The translations under genes were made by a program, and so were the position numbers. From positions 34,730 to 98,729 of the forward strand of contig JBKECT010000029.1 in NCBI GenBank assembly GCA_047974855.1: a DNA stretch of 64,000 nt, in the 5' to 3' direction. Origin of the DNA: CAYNRG01 sp047974855 (GTDB lineage Bacteria; Bacillota_I; Bacilli_A; Erysipelotrichales; Erysipelotrichaceae). A model generated the notes under the pieces. It was not told the DNA's origin and ran no database searches. It saw only the letters and a list, made by a program, of their open reading frames with translations. Every line of letters begins with the position of its first letter. Within the stretch, counting starts at the first letter, position 1. Shown here piece after piece: positions 26,225 to 33,374 of this stretch.

Positions 26225-27844
26225 ATGAAATTTAAAGAATTAAACTTATCCAATGCACTTTTACGTGCTATTGAAGCTTGTAATTACGATGAAGCAACTT
26301 ACATTCAAAGTGCGGGAATTCCACTTCTATTAGAAGGAAAAGATGTCATTGGTCAATCACAAACTGGGACTGGTAAAACAGCCGCTTTTGCTATTCCATT
26401 AATTGAAACGCTTGAAGCAAAAAATGAGAAAAAGCCTAGTGCACTCATTTTAACTCCAACACGAGAGCTAGCACTACAAGTAACTGAGGAAATCAGAAAA
26501 TTCGCAAAATACAAAGAAGGAATTCGTGTTGTGTCTATTTATGGTGGTGCTCCTATCCAAAAACAAATTCAAGAAATTAAAAAAGGATGTAACATTATAG
26601 TTGGATGTCCAGGAAGAGTTTTAGACCATATCCGTAGAAAAACACTACGATTTGATCAATGCACTAAAATTATTCTTGATGAAGCTGACGAAATGTTAAA
26701 TATGGGATTTAGAGAAGATATTGAAACAATTTTAAAATCTCTTCCAGAAGAAAGACAAACCGTTTTGTTTTCTGCAACCATGCCTAAAGCAATTTTAGAT
26801 TTAACAACAACTTATCAAAAAGATCCAATCCACATTAAAACCCCAAATAAAGAGATGACTGCCTCTAAAATTGAACAAATCGTTTATGAATGTAAGCAGC
26901 ACGATAAATACAACTTGCTAATCCAGCTGATTGAGCTTCGAAACCCAAAATTAGCTATTGTTTTTTGCAACACAAAGAAAATGGTAGATGACCTAACTAG
27001 TGATCTAGTATCAAAAGGCTATCCTGCAGCTGCACTTCACGGCGATATGAAACAAGAAGCAAGAAGCAGTGTTATGCAACGATTCAAAGCTAAGAAAATC
27101 AATATCCTGATTGCTACAGATGTTGCAGCACGTGGAATTGACGTTGATAATATGGATGTTGTATACAATTATGATTTTCCACAAGAAACTGAGTACTACG
27201 TTCATCGCATCGGTAGAACTGGTCGTGCTGGGAAAAACGGTGTTGCAATCACGCTACTTACACCACGCCAAAGTGGTTTAATTAAAGACTTAGAGAGAAT
27301 TACCAAAGCCACTATTCAAAGAAAAGAGCTCCCAACCGCAAAAGAAATTTATGAAACTCGTCTCAGCCAAGCCTTCAACGATATTCAAAATATGCTTGAA
27401 GCTCCAATTTCAGAAGATGTTCAACGGCTAGTAGAAGAAATTCATCACCAACATATATCCTACAATCAATTATCACTAGCTCTAGCGAACCACCTTTTCT
27501 CAAAAAGTTTAATTGTCCCAGTTATTGCACCAGCTTCTTCATCTTCAAAAAAAGGAAAGAAGAAGTTAACTTATGAAACTGTAGAAATCAACTTAGGTAA
27601 AAAACATCGTATGAAAGCGTCCACTCTAGCTAAGATTGTTACTGAAGCAACTGGGTTATCCGCAAAAGAAATCGGAAATATAGAGGTAAAAGAAAGTTCT
27701 TCTTCCATCTCTCTTCCAAAACATAGCCTTTCTTCACTTAATGATTATTTCAAAAAAAATAAAGTTCAAGGAAATAACGTGAAAGTTCAAGGCGTAAATG
27801 CCGCTAATAAAAAATCAAAACAAAAAAAATCAGGAAAACGCTAA
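26225..27844 (+). CDS. DEAD-box RNA helicase (DbpA/DeaD type)
   Basis: An ATP-dependent RNA helicase of 539 residues. Core motifs are present in order: the Q motif near residue 28, SQTGTGKT (about 46), PTRELALQV, DEAD (about 157), SAT and HRIGRTGRAG (about 330). The C-terminal part (about 450-515) has the pattern of the RRM-like DbpA/DeaD RNA-binding domain: VEINLGKKHRMKAS and GLSAKEIGNIEV. It ends in a basic Lys/Asn tail. It probably acts in ribosome assembly or cold growth. It is a single gene with its own promoter and terminator. Confidence 0.92.
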   Translation: MKFKELNLSNALLRAIEACNYDEATYIQSAGIPLLLEGKDVIGQSQTGTGKTAAFAIPLIETLEAKNEKKPSALILTPTRELALQVTEEIRKFAKYKEGIRVVSIYGGAPIQKQIQEIKKGCNIIVGCPGRVLDHIRRKTLRFDQCTKIILDEADEMLNMGFREDIETILKSLPEERQTVLFSATMPKAILDLTTTYQKDPIHIKTPNKEMTASKIEQIVYECKQHDKYNLLIQLIELRNPKLAIVFCNTKKMVDDLTSDLVSKGYPAAALHGDMKQEARSSVMQRFKAKKINILIATDVAARGIDVDNMDVVYNYDFPQETEYYVHRIGRTGRAGKNGVAITLLTPRQSGLIKDLERITKATIQRKELPTAKEIYETRLSQAFNDIQNMLEAPISEDVQRLVEEIHHQHISYNQLSLALANHLFSKSLIVPVIAPASSSSKKGKKKLTYETVEINLGKKHRMKASTLAKIVTEATGLSAKEIGNIEVKESSSSISLPKHSLSSLNDYFKKNKVQGNNVKVQGVNAANKKSKQKKSGKR

Positions 27845-27856
27845 TCCTGATTTTTT
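27824..27856. terminator. Bidirectional terminator between helicase and rubrerythrin
   Basis: AAAAAATCAGGA (27824-27835) pairs with TCCTGATTTTTT (27845-27856). The stem spans the helicase stop codon and reaches the rubrerythrin stop, with T-runs in both directions. Confidence 0.85.
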
Positions 27857-28391
27857 AATAGTTTTCTGGATGAATCATAAAATGGGCTTGTGGATGATCA
27901 CATACAGGGCAAACTTCAGGTGCCATCGTTCCAACGTGAATATGTCCGCAATTTCGGCACTCCCATACCACTTCATTCCCTTTAGCAAATACTGTGTTAT
28001 TTTCAATATTATTTAATAACTCTTTGTATCTTTTTTCATGCTCTTTTTCAACTGCAGCTACACCCCGCATTTTTTGAGCAATTTCTGGAAATCCTTCTTC
28101 ATCTGCCTCTTTTGCCATTTTTTCATACATGTCGGTCCACTCATAATTTTCACCCTCAGCAGCATCTTTTAGATTTTCTGCCGTTGTTTTAATCCCATGT
28201 GCTAATTTAAACCACATCTTTGCATGCTCTTTTTCATTATCAGCTGTTTGCAAAAACAAAGCTGAAATTTGCTCATATCCTTCTTTTTTTGCCTTGCTTG
28301 CGTAATAAGTATACTTGTTTCGAGCTTGGCTTTCTCCTGCAAAAGCTTCCATTAGGTTCTTTTCCGTTTTTGTACCTTTTAAATCTTTCAT
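27855..28391 (-). CDS. Rubrerythrin
   Basis: A non-haem iron peroxidase that protects anaerobes against hydrogen peroxide. The four-helix diiron domain is at residues 1-135 with E-x-x-H ligand motifs (ESQARNKY, NEKEHAKMW, VEKEHEKRY). The C-terminal rubredoxin-like domain has two CxxC knuckles, CRNCGH and CPVCDH. The frame reaches to 28427, but GGAGG precedes ATG 28391, giving 178 residues. Its presence indicates anaerobic or microaerobic life. Confidence 0.93.
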   Translation of the reverse strand: MKDLKGTKTEKNLMEAFAGESQARNKYTYYASKAKKEGYEQISALFLQTADNEKEHAKMWFKLAHGIKTTAENLKDAAEGENYEWTDMYEKMAKEADEEGFPEIAQKMRGVAAVEKEHEKRYKELLNNIENNTVFAKGNEVVWECRNCGHIHVGTMAPEVCPVCDHPQAHFMIHPENY

Positions 28392-28412
28392 TCCATTATC
28401 CTCCTTTTCTAT

Positions 28413-28418
28413 ATTATA
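28413..28418 (-). promoter_or_regulatory. Possible -10 element of rubrerythrin
   Basis: TATAAT on the minus strand lies 22 bases before the rubrerythrin start; no clear -35 or TG extension is seen. Confidence 0.4.
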
Positions 28419-28449
28419 CCCTAACATTCATCATAATATCTATATTATT

Positions 28450-29283
28450 TTAATCACTTGATATTTTCCCACTAATTTTGTCAACAACTTCTTTAATTTC
28501 TTTTGTTTCCACTTGTTCAAAATTACCTTGATCACTAAGAATTGAAAACATCGGATTCAGTGGCAACTTCCCTAAAAAGTCTACCCCATACTCTTTCGCT
28601 GCGGCCTCTGTCTTGCCCTCTCCAAATGGATATAGAATTTTACTACACTCATCACATTGAATATAGCTCATGTTTTCAATCATTCCTATAATTGGAACAT
28701 TCATCATTTTAGCCATACTTACAGCTTTTCCAACCACCATTTTCACAAGTTCTTGTGGACTTGTCACCATAATGCAGCCATCAATAGGTAAAGACTGGAA
28801 CACGGTTAGAGGAACATCCCCCGTTCCAGGTGGCATGTCAACAACTAAGTAATCAATATCTTCCCACAGCACATCACTGTAAAACTGTTTAACCATTCCT
28901 GCAATGATTGGTCCTCTCCATAGCACTGGTTCTTCATCATTTTCTAATAACATATTTACCGATATAAGTTGAATTCCACTAACTGTTTTATGAGGGTAAA
29001 TAGTTGTTTCACTACCGCTCGCCTTAGTTTTTACACCAAACATCTTACCAATACTTGGGCCAGTTATATCCGCATCTAAAATCCCAGTACGGTATCCTCT
29101 TCGATTTAACTCAACAGCCATCATACTCGTGACTAGACTTTTACCAACACCTCCTTTTCCACTAATAACACCAATTATTTTCTTTATGGAACTCTCAGGG
29201 TGTGGCATAACTAATAAATTTTTCTCTGTACGGTCTGTACAAGTTTTTGCACAGGAATTACATTGATGATTACATTCTACCAT
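28450..29283 (-). CDS. mrp: Mrp/NBP35 (ApbC) Fe-S cluster carrier ATPase
   Basis: A P-loop ATPase of the Mrp/NBP35 family that carries iron-sulfur clusters. The deviant Walker A SGKGGVGKS lies near residue 40 and the Walker B-like VVDMPPGTGD near 140. A short N-terminal Cys cluster (CNHQCNSC, CAKTC) and a later CDEC pair (near residue 210) are the probable cluster ligands. The frame could start 6 codons earlier, but AAAAGGAG precedes ATG 29283, giving 277 residues. It lies directly downstream of the guanine riboswitch, an unusual partner for that element. Confidence 0.92.
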   Translation of the reverse strand: MVECNHQCNSCAKTCTDRTEKNLLVMPHPESSIKKIIGVISGKGGVGKSLVTSMMAVELNRRGYRTGILDADITGPSIGKMFGVKTKASGSETTIYPHKTVSGIQLISVNMLLENDEEPVLWRGPIIAGMVKQFYSDVLWEDIDYLVVDMPPGTGDVPLTVFQSLPIDGCIMVTSPQELVKMVVGKAVSMAKMMNVPIIGMIENMSYIQCDECSKILYPFGEGKTEAAAKEYGVDFLGKLPLNPMFSILSDQGNFEQVETKEIKEVVDKISGKISSD

Positions 29284-29343
29284 TTTATTTCTCCTTTTCA
29301 TTATTAGTATACTTCAAAACATATCGTTCATATACACAAATGC

Positions 29344-29474
29344 AAAAAAAAAAAGAATCTCTCTTCTTGATTTTTATCTGGGAAAAGATACTTGTAGTCC
29401 ACTATATAGGCAAGTGGGTAGAAACATATCAGCCATATTTGATATTTATACAAGAAGTAATCAATCGATTACTT
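29344..29474 (-). promoter_or_regulatory. Guanine riboswitch (purine class) with expression platform
   Basis: The aptamer occupies 29391-29454 on the minus strand. P1 is CUUGUA/UACAAG (29449-29454 with 29391-29396). P2 is AUAUCA/UGAUAU with an AAUAUGGC loop, P3 is CCACU/AGUGG with UGCCUAUAU, and the loop GG and CC can kiss. The core J1/2 UAA, J2/3 UUUCUAC and J3/1 AC match the purine class exactly. The residue equivalent to position 74 is C (29397), which specifies guanine rather than adenine. A run of eleven T residues (29344-29354) follows about 35 bases later. CUUCUUG in the 5' part can alternatively pair with CAAGAAG just before the T-run, an antiterminator-like arrangement. The next gene is mrp, 61 bases on. 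Confidence 0.92.
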
Positions 29475-29478
29475 TTTA

Positions 29479-29506
29479 ATTATAACTTATTTATTATTTT
29501 TTGCAA
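29479..29506 (-). promoter_or_regulatory. Promoter of the guanine riboswitch transcript
   Basis: TTGCAA (29501-29506) and a perfect TATAAT (29479-29484) are spaced by 16 bases on the minus strand. Transcription would start at about 29472-29474, right at a 5' hairpin (AAGTAATC/GATTACTT) that precedes the aptamer. Confidence 0.75.
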
Positions 29507-29573
29507 CTAAAATATAAAGAATTTAAAATACTGTTTTACACTATTCCTATCGATGAAACAGAGAAAATAAAAA

Positions 29574-29596
29574 GACTATAACATGGTGCTATAGCC
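29574..29596 (-). terminator. Terminator after HU
   Basis: On the minus strand GGCTATA (29590-29596) pairs with TATAGTC (29574-29580), with one G-T wobble, and TTTTTATTTT follows. It separates the HU transcript from the riboswitch promoter. Confidence 0.7.
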
Positions 29597-29609
29597 TTAT
29601 TTAAAGTCG

Positions 29610-29891
29610 TTAGTTTAAAGAATCTTTTAATACTTTTGATGCTTTAAATCCAGGTGCATTAGATGCTTTAATTGTGATTGTTTCTTTTGTCGCAGGATTA
29701 ATACCTTTTCTTTCAGGACGGTGTTTTACTTCAAATTTACCAAATCCACTAATATCAACTTTATGTCCTTTTTTTAGAGCTGCTGTAATTGAATCAAATA
29801 CAAAATCAATTGTATCTCCTGCTGCTTTTTTTGTCATTCCTGTTTCTTCAACAAGAGCATCAATTAATACTTTTTTATTTGTTGTTTCCAT
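29610..29891 (-). CDS. hup: DNA-binding protein HU
   Basis: The histone-like nucleoid protein that bends DNA. The family pattern is complete over 93 residues: the N-terminal helices (LVEETGMTKKAAGDTIDFV), the KVDISGFGKFEVK strand and the DNA-binding arm GINPATKETITIKA, with the conserved Pro at the arm tip. AGGAGG precedes the start, as expected for an abundant protein. Confidence 0.95.
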   Translation of the reverse strand: METTNKKVLIDALVEETGMTKKAAGDTIDFVFDSITAALKKGHKVDISGFGKFEVKHRPERKGINPATKETITIKASNAPGFKASKVLKDSLN

Positions 29892-29917
29892 CTTGAAAAC
29901 CTCCTATTTCTTTTTAT

Positions 29918-29926
29918 ATTCTAGCA
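29918..29926 (-). promoter_or_regulatory. Extended -10 promoter of HU
   Basis: On the minus strand this reads TGCTAGAAT, an extended -10 element about 27 bases before the HU start. It lies within the gap after nrnA. Confidence 0.5.
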
Positions 29927-29943
29927 CAAATGCTTATCTTTTG

Positions 29944-30885
29944 CTACTTTTTTATAGATGAAGTGCAATTTTCATCCATTTTCCTTATAATTTCATGAAC
30001 CTTTTCAAAAGTTAGCCCTTTAACACCACAAGCATTCTTATGTCCGCCACCTTGGTATTGAGATGCAATTGGTGTTAAATCTATCACCTTTGACCTTAAA
30101 GAACCTTTGAAATCATCTTTATCTTGCTCACTTTGTGTAAATAATGCCCACGCTTGTAGTTCAACAATATTTCCAAATTCTGCTACAAAGCCTCTAGCTT
30201 GACCCATAGTCATATCAAATGGTTCTAAATCTTCAACTGTCAAAATTGCGTATCCTATTTGACCATTAAAAACTTCTAGCTTTCTTCTTAAAAAGGTAAG
30301 AAATTCAAACACATCCATTGGCTTATCCAAAACCTCTCTTGATATTTGAGAGATATCAATTCCTGTTCTCGTCAAAAGAGCTGCAACCTCAAATGTTTCA
30401 GAAGTAGTATTATTTGTTTTAAATGACAGCGTATCCGTTAATATTCCTTGATAAAAATAAGTTGCTGATTTTTTGCTAAGTCCACTAGGTTTTAACTGTT
30501 CTAAAAGCTGTGGTACATATTGACAAGTTGCTGCTTTCGCAGTATCTACAAATTCCAAATCTGCAATTTTTTCTACTTGTGGGTGATGATCAATTTTAAT
30601 TTTTCGGTGTGCCAATACAAACCGATCATCATCAACTCTTTCCTTGGTTGGTGTATCAAGTATTATTGCTAAGCTTTGTTCAATGTCACTATCATTAGCA
30701 TAATCAATGTCAAAAGTTTTGTATCGTTCCTCTCCACAGGCAAATACTTTTTTATCTGGATAATTTTCTTGTAGCCACGCTTTCAACCCTAATTGACTTC
30801 CTACGGCATCCAGATCAGGATTTTCATGCCGAAAGATGGTGATAATTTTGGCTTCCTCTATCCATTTTTGAAGTTGGGTAATCAT
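29944..30885 (-). CDS. nrnA: DHH-family nanoRNase / pAp phosphatase (NrnA type)
   Basis: A DHH/DHHA1 phosphoesterase that degrades very short RNAs and 3'-phosphoadenosine 5'-phosphate. Motif I appears as RHENPDLDAVGSQ (about 19-31), motif II as LDTPT, the DHH signature as KIDHHPQ (about 100) and the DHHA1 substrate motif as GGGHKNACG (about 287). The N-terminal His-Glu-Asn in place of the usual His-x-Asp deserves note, as the common form is HxxPDxDA(I/L)GS; here HENPDLDAVGS keeps it. At 313 residues it is normal. It starts 3 bases after ackA. Confidence 0.92.
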   Translation of the reverse strand: MITQLQKWIEEAKIITIFRHENPDLDAVGSQLGLKAWLQENYPDKKVFACGEERYKTFDIDYANDSDIEQSLAIILDTPTKERVDDDRFVLAHRKIKIDHHPQVEKIADLEFVDTAKAATCQYVPQLLEQLKPSGLSKKSATYFYQGILTDTLSFKTNNTTSETFEVAALLTRTGIDISQISREVLDKPMDVFEFLTFLRRKLEVFNGQIGYAILTVEDLEPFDMTMGQARGFVAEFGNIVELQAWALFTQSEQDKDDFKGSLRSKVIDLTPIASQYQGGGHKNACGVKGLTFEKVHEIIRKMDENCTSSIKK

Positions 30886-30888
30886 AAA

Positions 30889-32085
30889 CTATAGCCCTAA
30901 AACGCGTTGTGTATCACGTGCGATAACTAATTCCTCATTTGTAGGAACAATCCACACTTGAACCTTTGATTCTGATAAAGAAATACGGCACTCTTTCCCT
31001 CTTGTCCCTTTGTTTAATTCATAATCAATTTTTAAATTTAATCCTGCTTCAATTTCTTTTAGCACTAATTCACGTAAGAACGTATCATTTTCACCAAGTC
31101 CAGCTGTGAATGCTATCGCGTCTACTCCGCCCATTTGCAAGAAATAACCACCAATGGTATTAATCACACGATTTACATAAATGTCATAAGTTAGTTTTGC
31201 CTGCTCATTTCCTGCATACACTGCATTTTCAATATCGCGTGCATCACTTGAAATACCAGATACTCCTAGCATTCCTGATTTTTTATTTAGTGCTTCATTA
31301 ACTTCATCCGCTGACATTTTTGTTTCATTCTGAATGTAAGTAACAATCGCTGGGTCAATATCGCCACATCGTGTTCCCATCATAATTCCTCCTAGTGGAG
31401 TAAATCCCATCGATGTATTAACACTTTTTCCATCTTTAACTGCTGTAATTGATGCCCCATTTCCTAAATGACAAGTAATAATTTTTGAGTTTTTTACTTC
31501 TTTTCCCATCAGTTCTGCACAACGCTCTGCAACATATTGATGGCTTGTTCCGTGTGCTCCATAGCGACGTACTTGGTATTTTGTATACCATTCGTAAGGA
31601 ACTGGATACATATATACTTCAGGACTCATCGTTTGGTGAAAAGCCGTATCAAAAACAAAAGTATGCTCTACACCAGGTAGTGCTTCTTTAAATGCTCTGT
31701 ATCCGATTAGATTCGCAGGATTGTGTAATGGTGCAAGTTGTGATAACTCTTCTACTTTTTGAATTGTATCTTCAGTTGCTTTTACAGACTCATCAAAAAA
31801 CGATCCACCTTGAACAACGCGATGACCTGCTGCTGTAATTTCGCTTAAGTCAGAGACAACTTGATATTCTATCAATGCGTCCAACAACATTTTTACAGCT
31901 TCAGTATGGTTATGTATTGATTGCTCCTTAACGTGTTTTTCACCACCGACACGGATTGTGAAAATTCCTTCTTCTAATCCAATTCTTTCTGCAATTCCCG
32001 ATGTTAACACTTCCTCACTAGGCATATCAAAAAGTTGAAACTTAAGAGATGAAGACCCAGCATTTACTGAAATAATTTTGCTCAT
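30889..32085 (-). CDS. ackA: Acetate kinase
   Basis: The enzyme converts acetyl phosphate and ADP to acetate and ATP, the last step of acetate fermentation. Family signatures are seen near both ends: VNAGSSSLKFQLF (residues 6-18) and GTSHQYV, with the nucleotide-binding CHLGNGAS (about 206) and GTRCGDIDP. The 398-residue length is standard. It lies in a run smc-ftsY-ylxM-ackA-nrnA with short gaps. The phosphotransacetylase partner is not in the window. Confidence 0.96.
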   Translation of the reverse strand: MSKIISVNAGSSSLKFQLFDMPSEEVLTSGIAERIGLEEGIFTIRVGGEKHVKEQSIHNHTEAVKMLLDALIEYQVVSDLSEITAAGHRVVQGGSFFDESVKATEDTIQKVEELSQLAPLHNPANLIGYRAFKEALPGVEHTFVFDTAFHQTMSPEVYMYPVPYEWYTKYQVRRYGAHGTSHQYVAERCAELMGKEVKNSKIITCHLGNGASITAVKDGKSVNTSMGFTPLGGIMMGTRCGDIDPAIVTYIQNETKMSADEVNEALNKKSGMLGVSGISSDARDIENAVYAGNEQAKLTYDIYVNRVINTIGGYFLQMGGVDAIAFTAGLGENDTFLRELVLKEIEAGLNLKIDYELNKGTRGKECRISLSESKVQVWIVPTNEELVIARDTQRVLGL

Positions 32086-32098
32086 GTATTTTTCCTCC

Positions 32099-32410
32099 TT
32101 ATTCTGTTTCTATACACGACTCAATCAATTGGTTAATTTCCGAATGATTGTATTTCTTGATTTGTCGATAAAGCTCTATTCTTTGCTTAAACGATGCAAC
32201 ATCTTGTAACTTATCTTCTAGCTCTTCTAAAAGTGATGTGCTTTTTTTTATTGCGTCATGGACTGCTGAACGAGATATCTTTTCTAATTCTGCAATCTCT
32301 GATAGTGAATAATCTTCACGATAATAATAATCGCAAATTTTTTGTTGTTTTTCTGTTAATAGTTTTTCATAGAAATCCAAATATAAATTTATTTTTTCTT
32401 TATTTTCCAT
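32099..32410 (-). CDS. ylxM: YlxM-family SRP-associated regulatory protein
   Basis: A small helix-turn-helix protein (103 residues) of the UPF0122/YlxM family, sigma-70 region 4-like, which in streptococci binds SRP components. The pattern LLTEKQQKICDYYYREDYSLSEIAE and the HTH ISRSAVHDAIKKS are typical. The frame extends upstream to 32455, but GAGGG precedes ATG 32410. The start lies within the last codons of ftsY, giving an 11-base overlap. The usual neighbour ffh is missing here. Confidence 0.88.
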   Translation of the reverse strand: MENKEKINLYLDFYEKLLTEKQQKICDYYYREDYSLSEIAELEKISRSAVHDAIKKSTSLLEELEDKLQDVASFKQRIELYRQIKKYNHSEINQLIESCIETE

Positions 32411-33374
32411 CTTGTAATCCCTCTGAAATGCTATAGAGATAAGAAGATAAATCAAACTCTCGTAAATCTTGGAGTTTCTCTCCTAATCCGACAAAGTAAA
32501 CAGGAAGATGGAGCAAATTTTTTATAGCTAAAATTACGCCTCCTTTTGCTGTTCCATCCATTTTAGTTAGAATAATGCCACTAACTTGTGTTGCCTCTTT
32601 AAATAGTTCAGCCTGTGATAATCCATTTTGTCCTGTCGTCGCATCCACAACCAACCAAACATGATGTGGCGCACCAGCAATTTCTCGTTGGACAACCTTA
32701 TGCATCTTGCTTAACTCATCCATAAGATTTTGTTTTGTCTGCAATCGCCCAGCTGTATCACAAATCAAAATATCTACTTTATTTTCTTTTGCCCAGCGAC
32801 ACCCATCAACAAGAACACTACTTGGATCACCATTTTCTTTTCCTTTAATACAATGAACATTTAATTTTTCTGCCCAAGATGCCAGCTGATCCACTGCTCC
32901 TGCTCTAAATGTATCCGCTGCGACAACCGCTACTGTTTTTCCAAGTGATTGGTAGTGATGTGTTAATTTAGCACAAGATGTTGTTTTTCCACTACCATTA
33001 ACTCCCACCAAGAAAATAACAGTTACACCATCACTATTATAAGTAATTTCTGGTATTGGTGTTTCATTATAAATTTCTTCCATAACTTCCAATAAAAATT
33101 CCATTGCTGTTGAAAATGACCGAATCGTAGGATATTTCTTTGTTTTTTTTCTTAATTGTTCACAAATCTTATCCGCTGTTTGAATTCCAACATCGCTTTC
33201 AAGTAAAACAATCATTAATTCTTCTAAAAATTCATCATTGATTTCCTTGTATTTAAATGAAATCCCTTCAAGTCTTTTTCCCAGCTCTGCACTTGTTTTC
33301 TTAAATCCATTTAAGTAGATTGCCTGATCATCTCGCTTCTTGAAATTTTCTTTTATTCTTGTAAAGAAACTCAT
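32400..33374 (-). CDS. ftsY: Signal recognition particle receptor FtsY
   Basis: The SRP receptor GTPase that guides ribosomes making membrane proteins. The N domain (about 1-110) leads to the G domain with GVNGSGKTT (about 124), DTAGRLQT (about 205) and TKMDGTAKGG (about 270). It has no acidic A domain: the protein starts almost at the N domain, as in other Bacillota. At 324 residues it is normal. Its ATG overlaps the smc stop by 4 bases. Confidence 0.95.
   Translation of the reverse strand: MSFFTRIKENFKKRDDQAIYLNGFKKTSAELGKRLEGISFKYKEINDEFLEELMIVLLESDVGIQTADKICEQLRKKTKKYPTIRSFSTAMEFLLEVMEEIYNETPIPEITYNSDGVTVIFLVGVNGSGKTTSCAKLTHHYQSLGKTVAVVAADTFRAGAVDQLASWAEKLNVHCIKGKENGDPSSVLVDGCRWAKENKVDILICDTAGRLQTKQNLMDELSKMHKVVQREIAGAPHHVWLVVDATTGQNGLSQAELFKEATQVSGIILTKMDGTAKGGVILAIKNLLHLPVYFVGLGEKLQDLREFDLSSYLYSISEGLQDGK

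Noticed and set aside
29344..29474. A new small RNA class of unknown type
   Set aside because: First seen as three hairpins with a promoter and T-run, but its core bases match the purine riboswitch, so it is a known class.
29247..29510. An 87-codon plus-strand frame upstream of HU
   Set aside because: It starts inside the mrp gene on the other strand and runs through the guanine riboswitch; it has no ribosome site and its composition is not protein-like.
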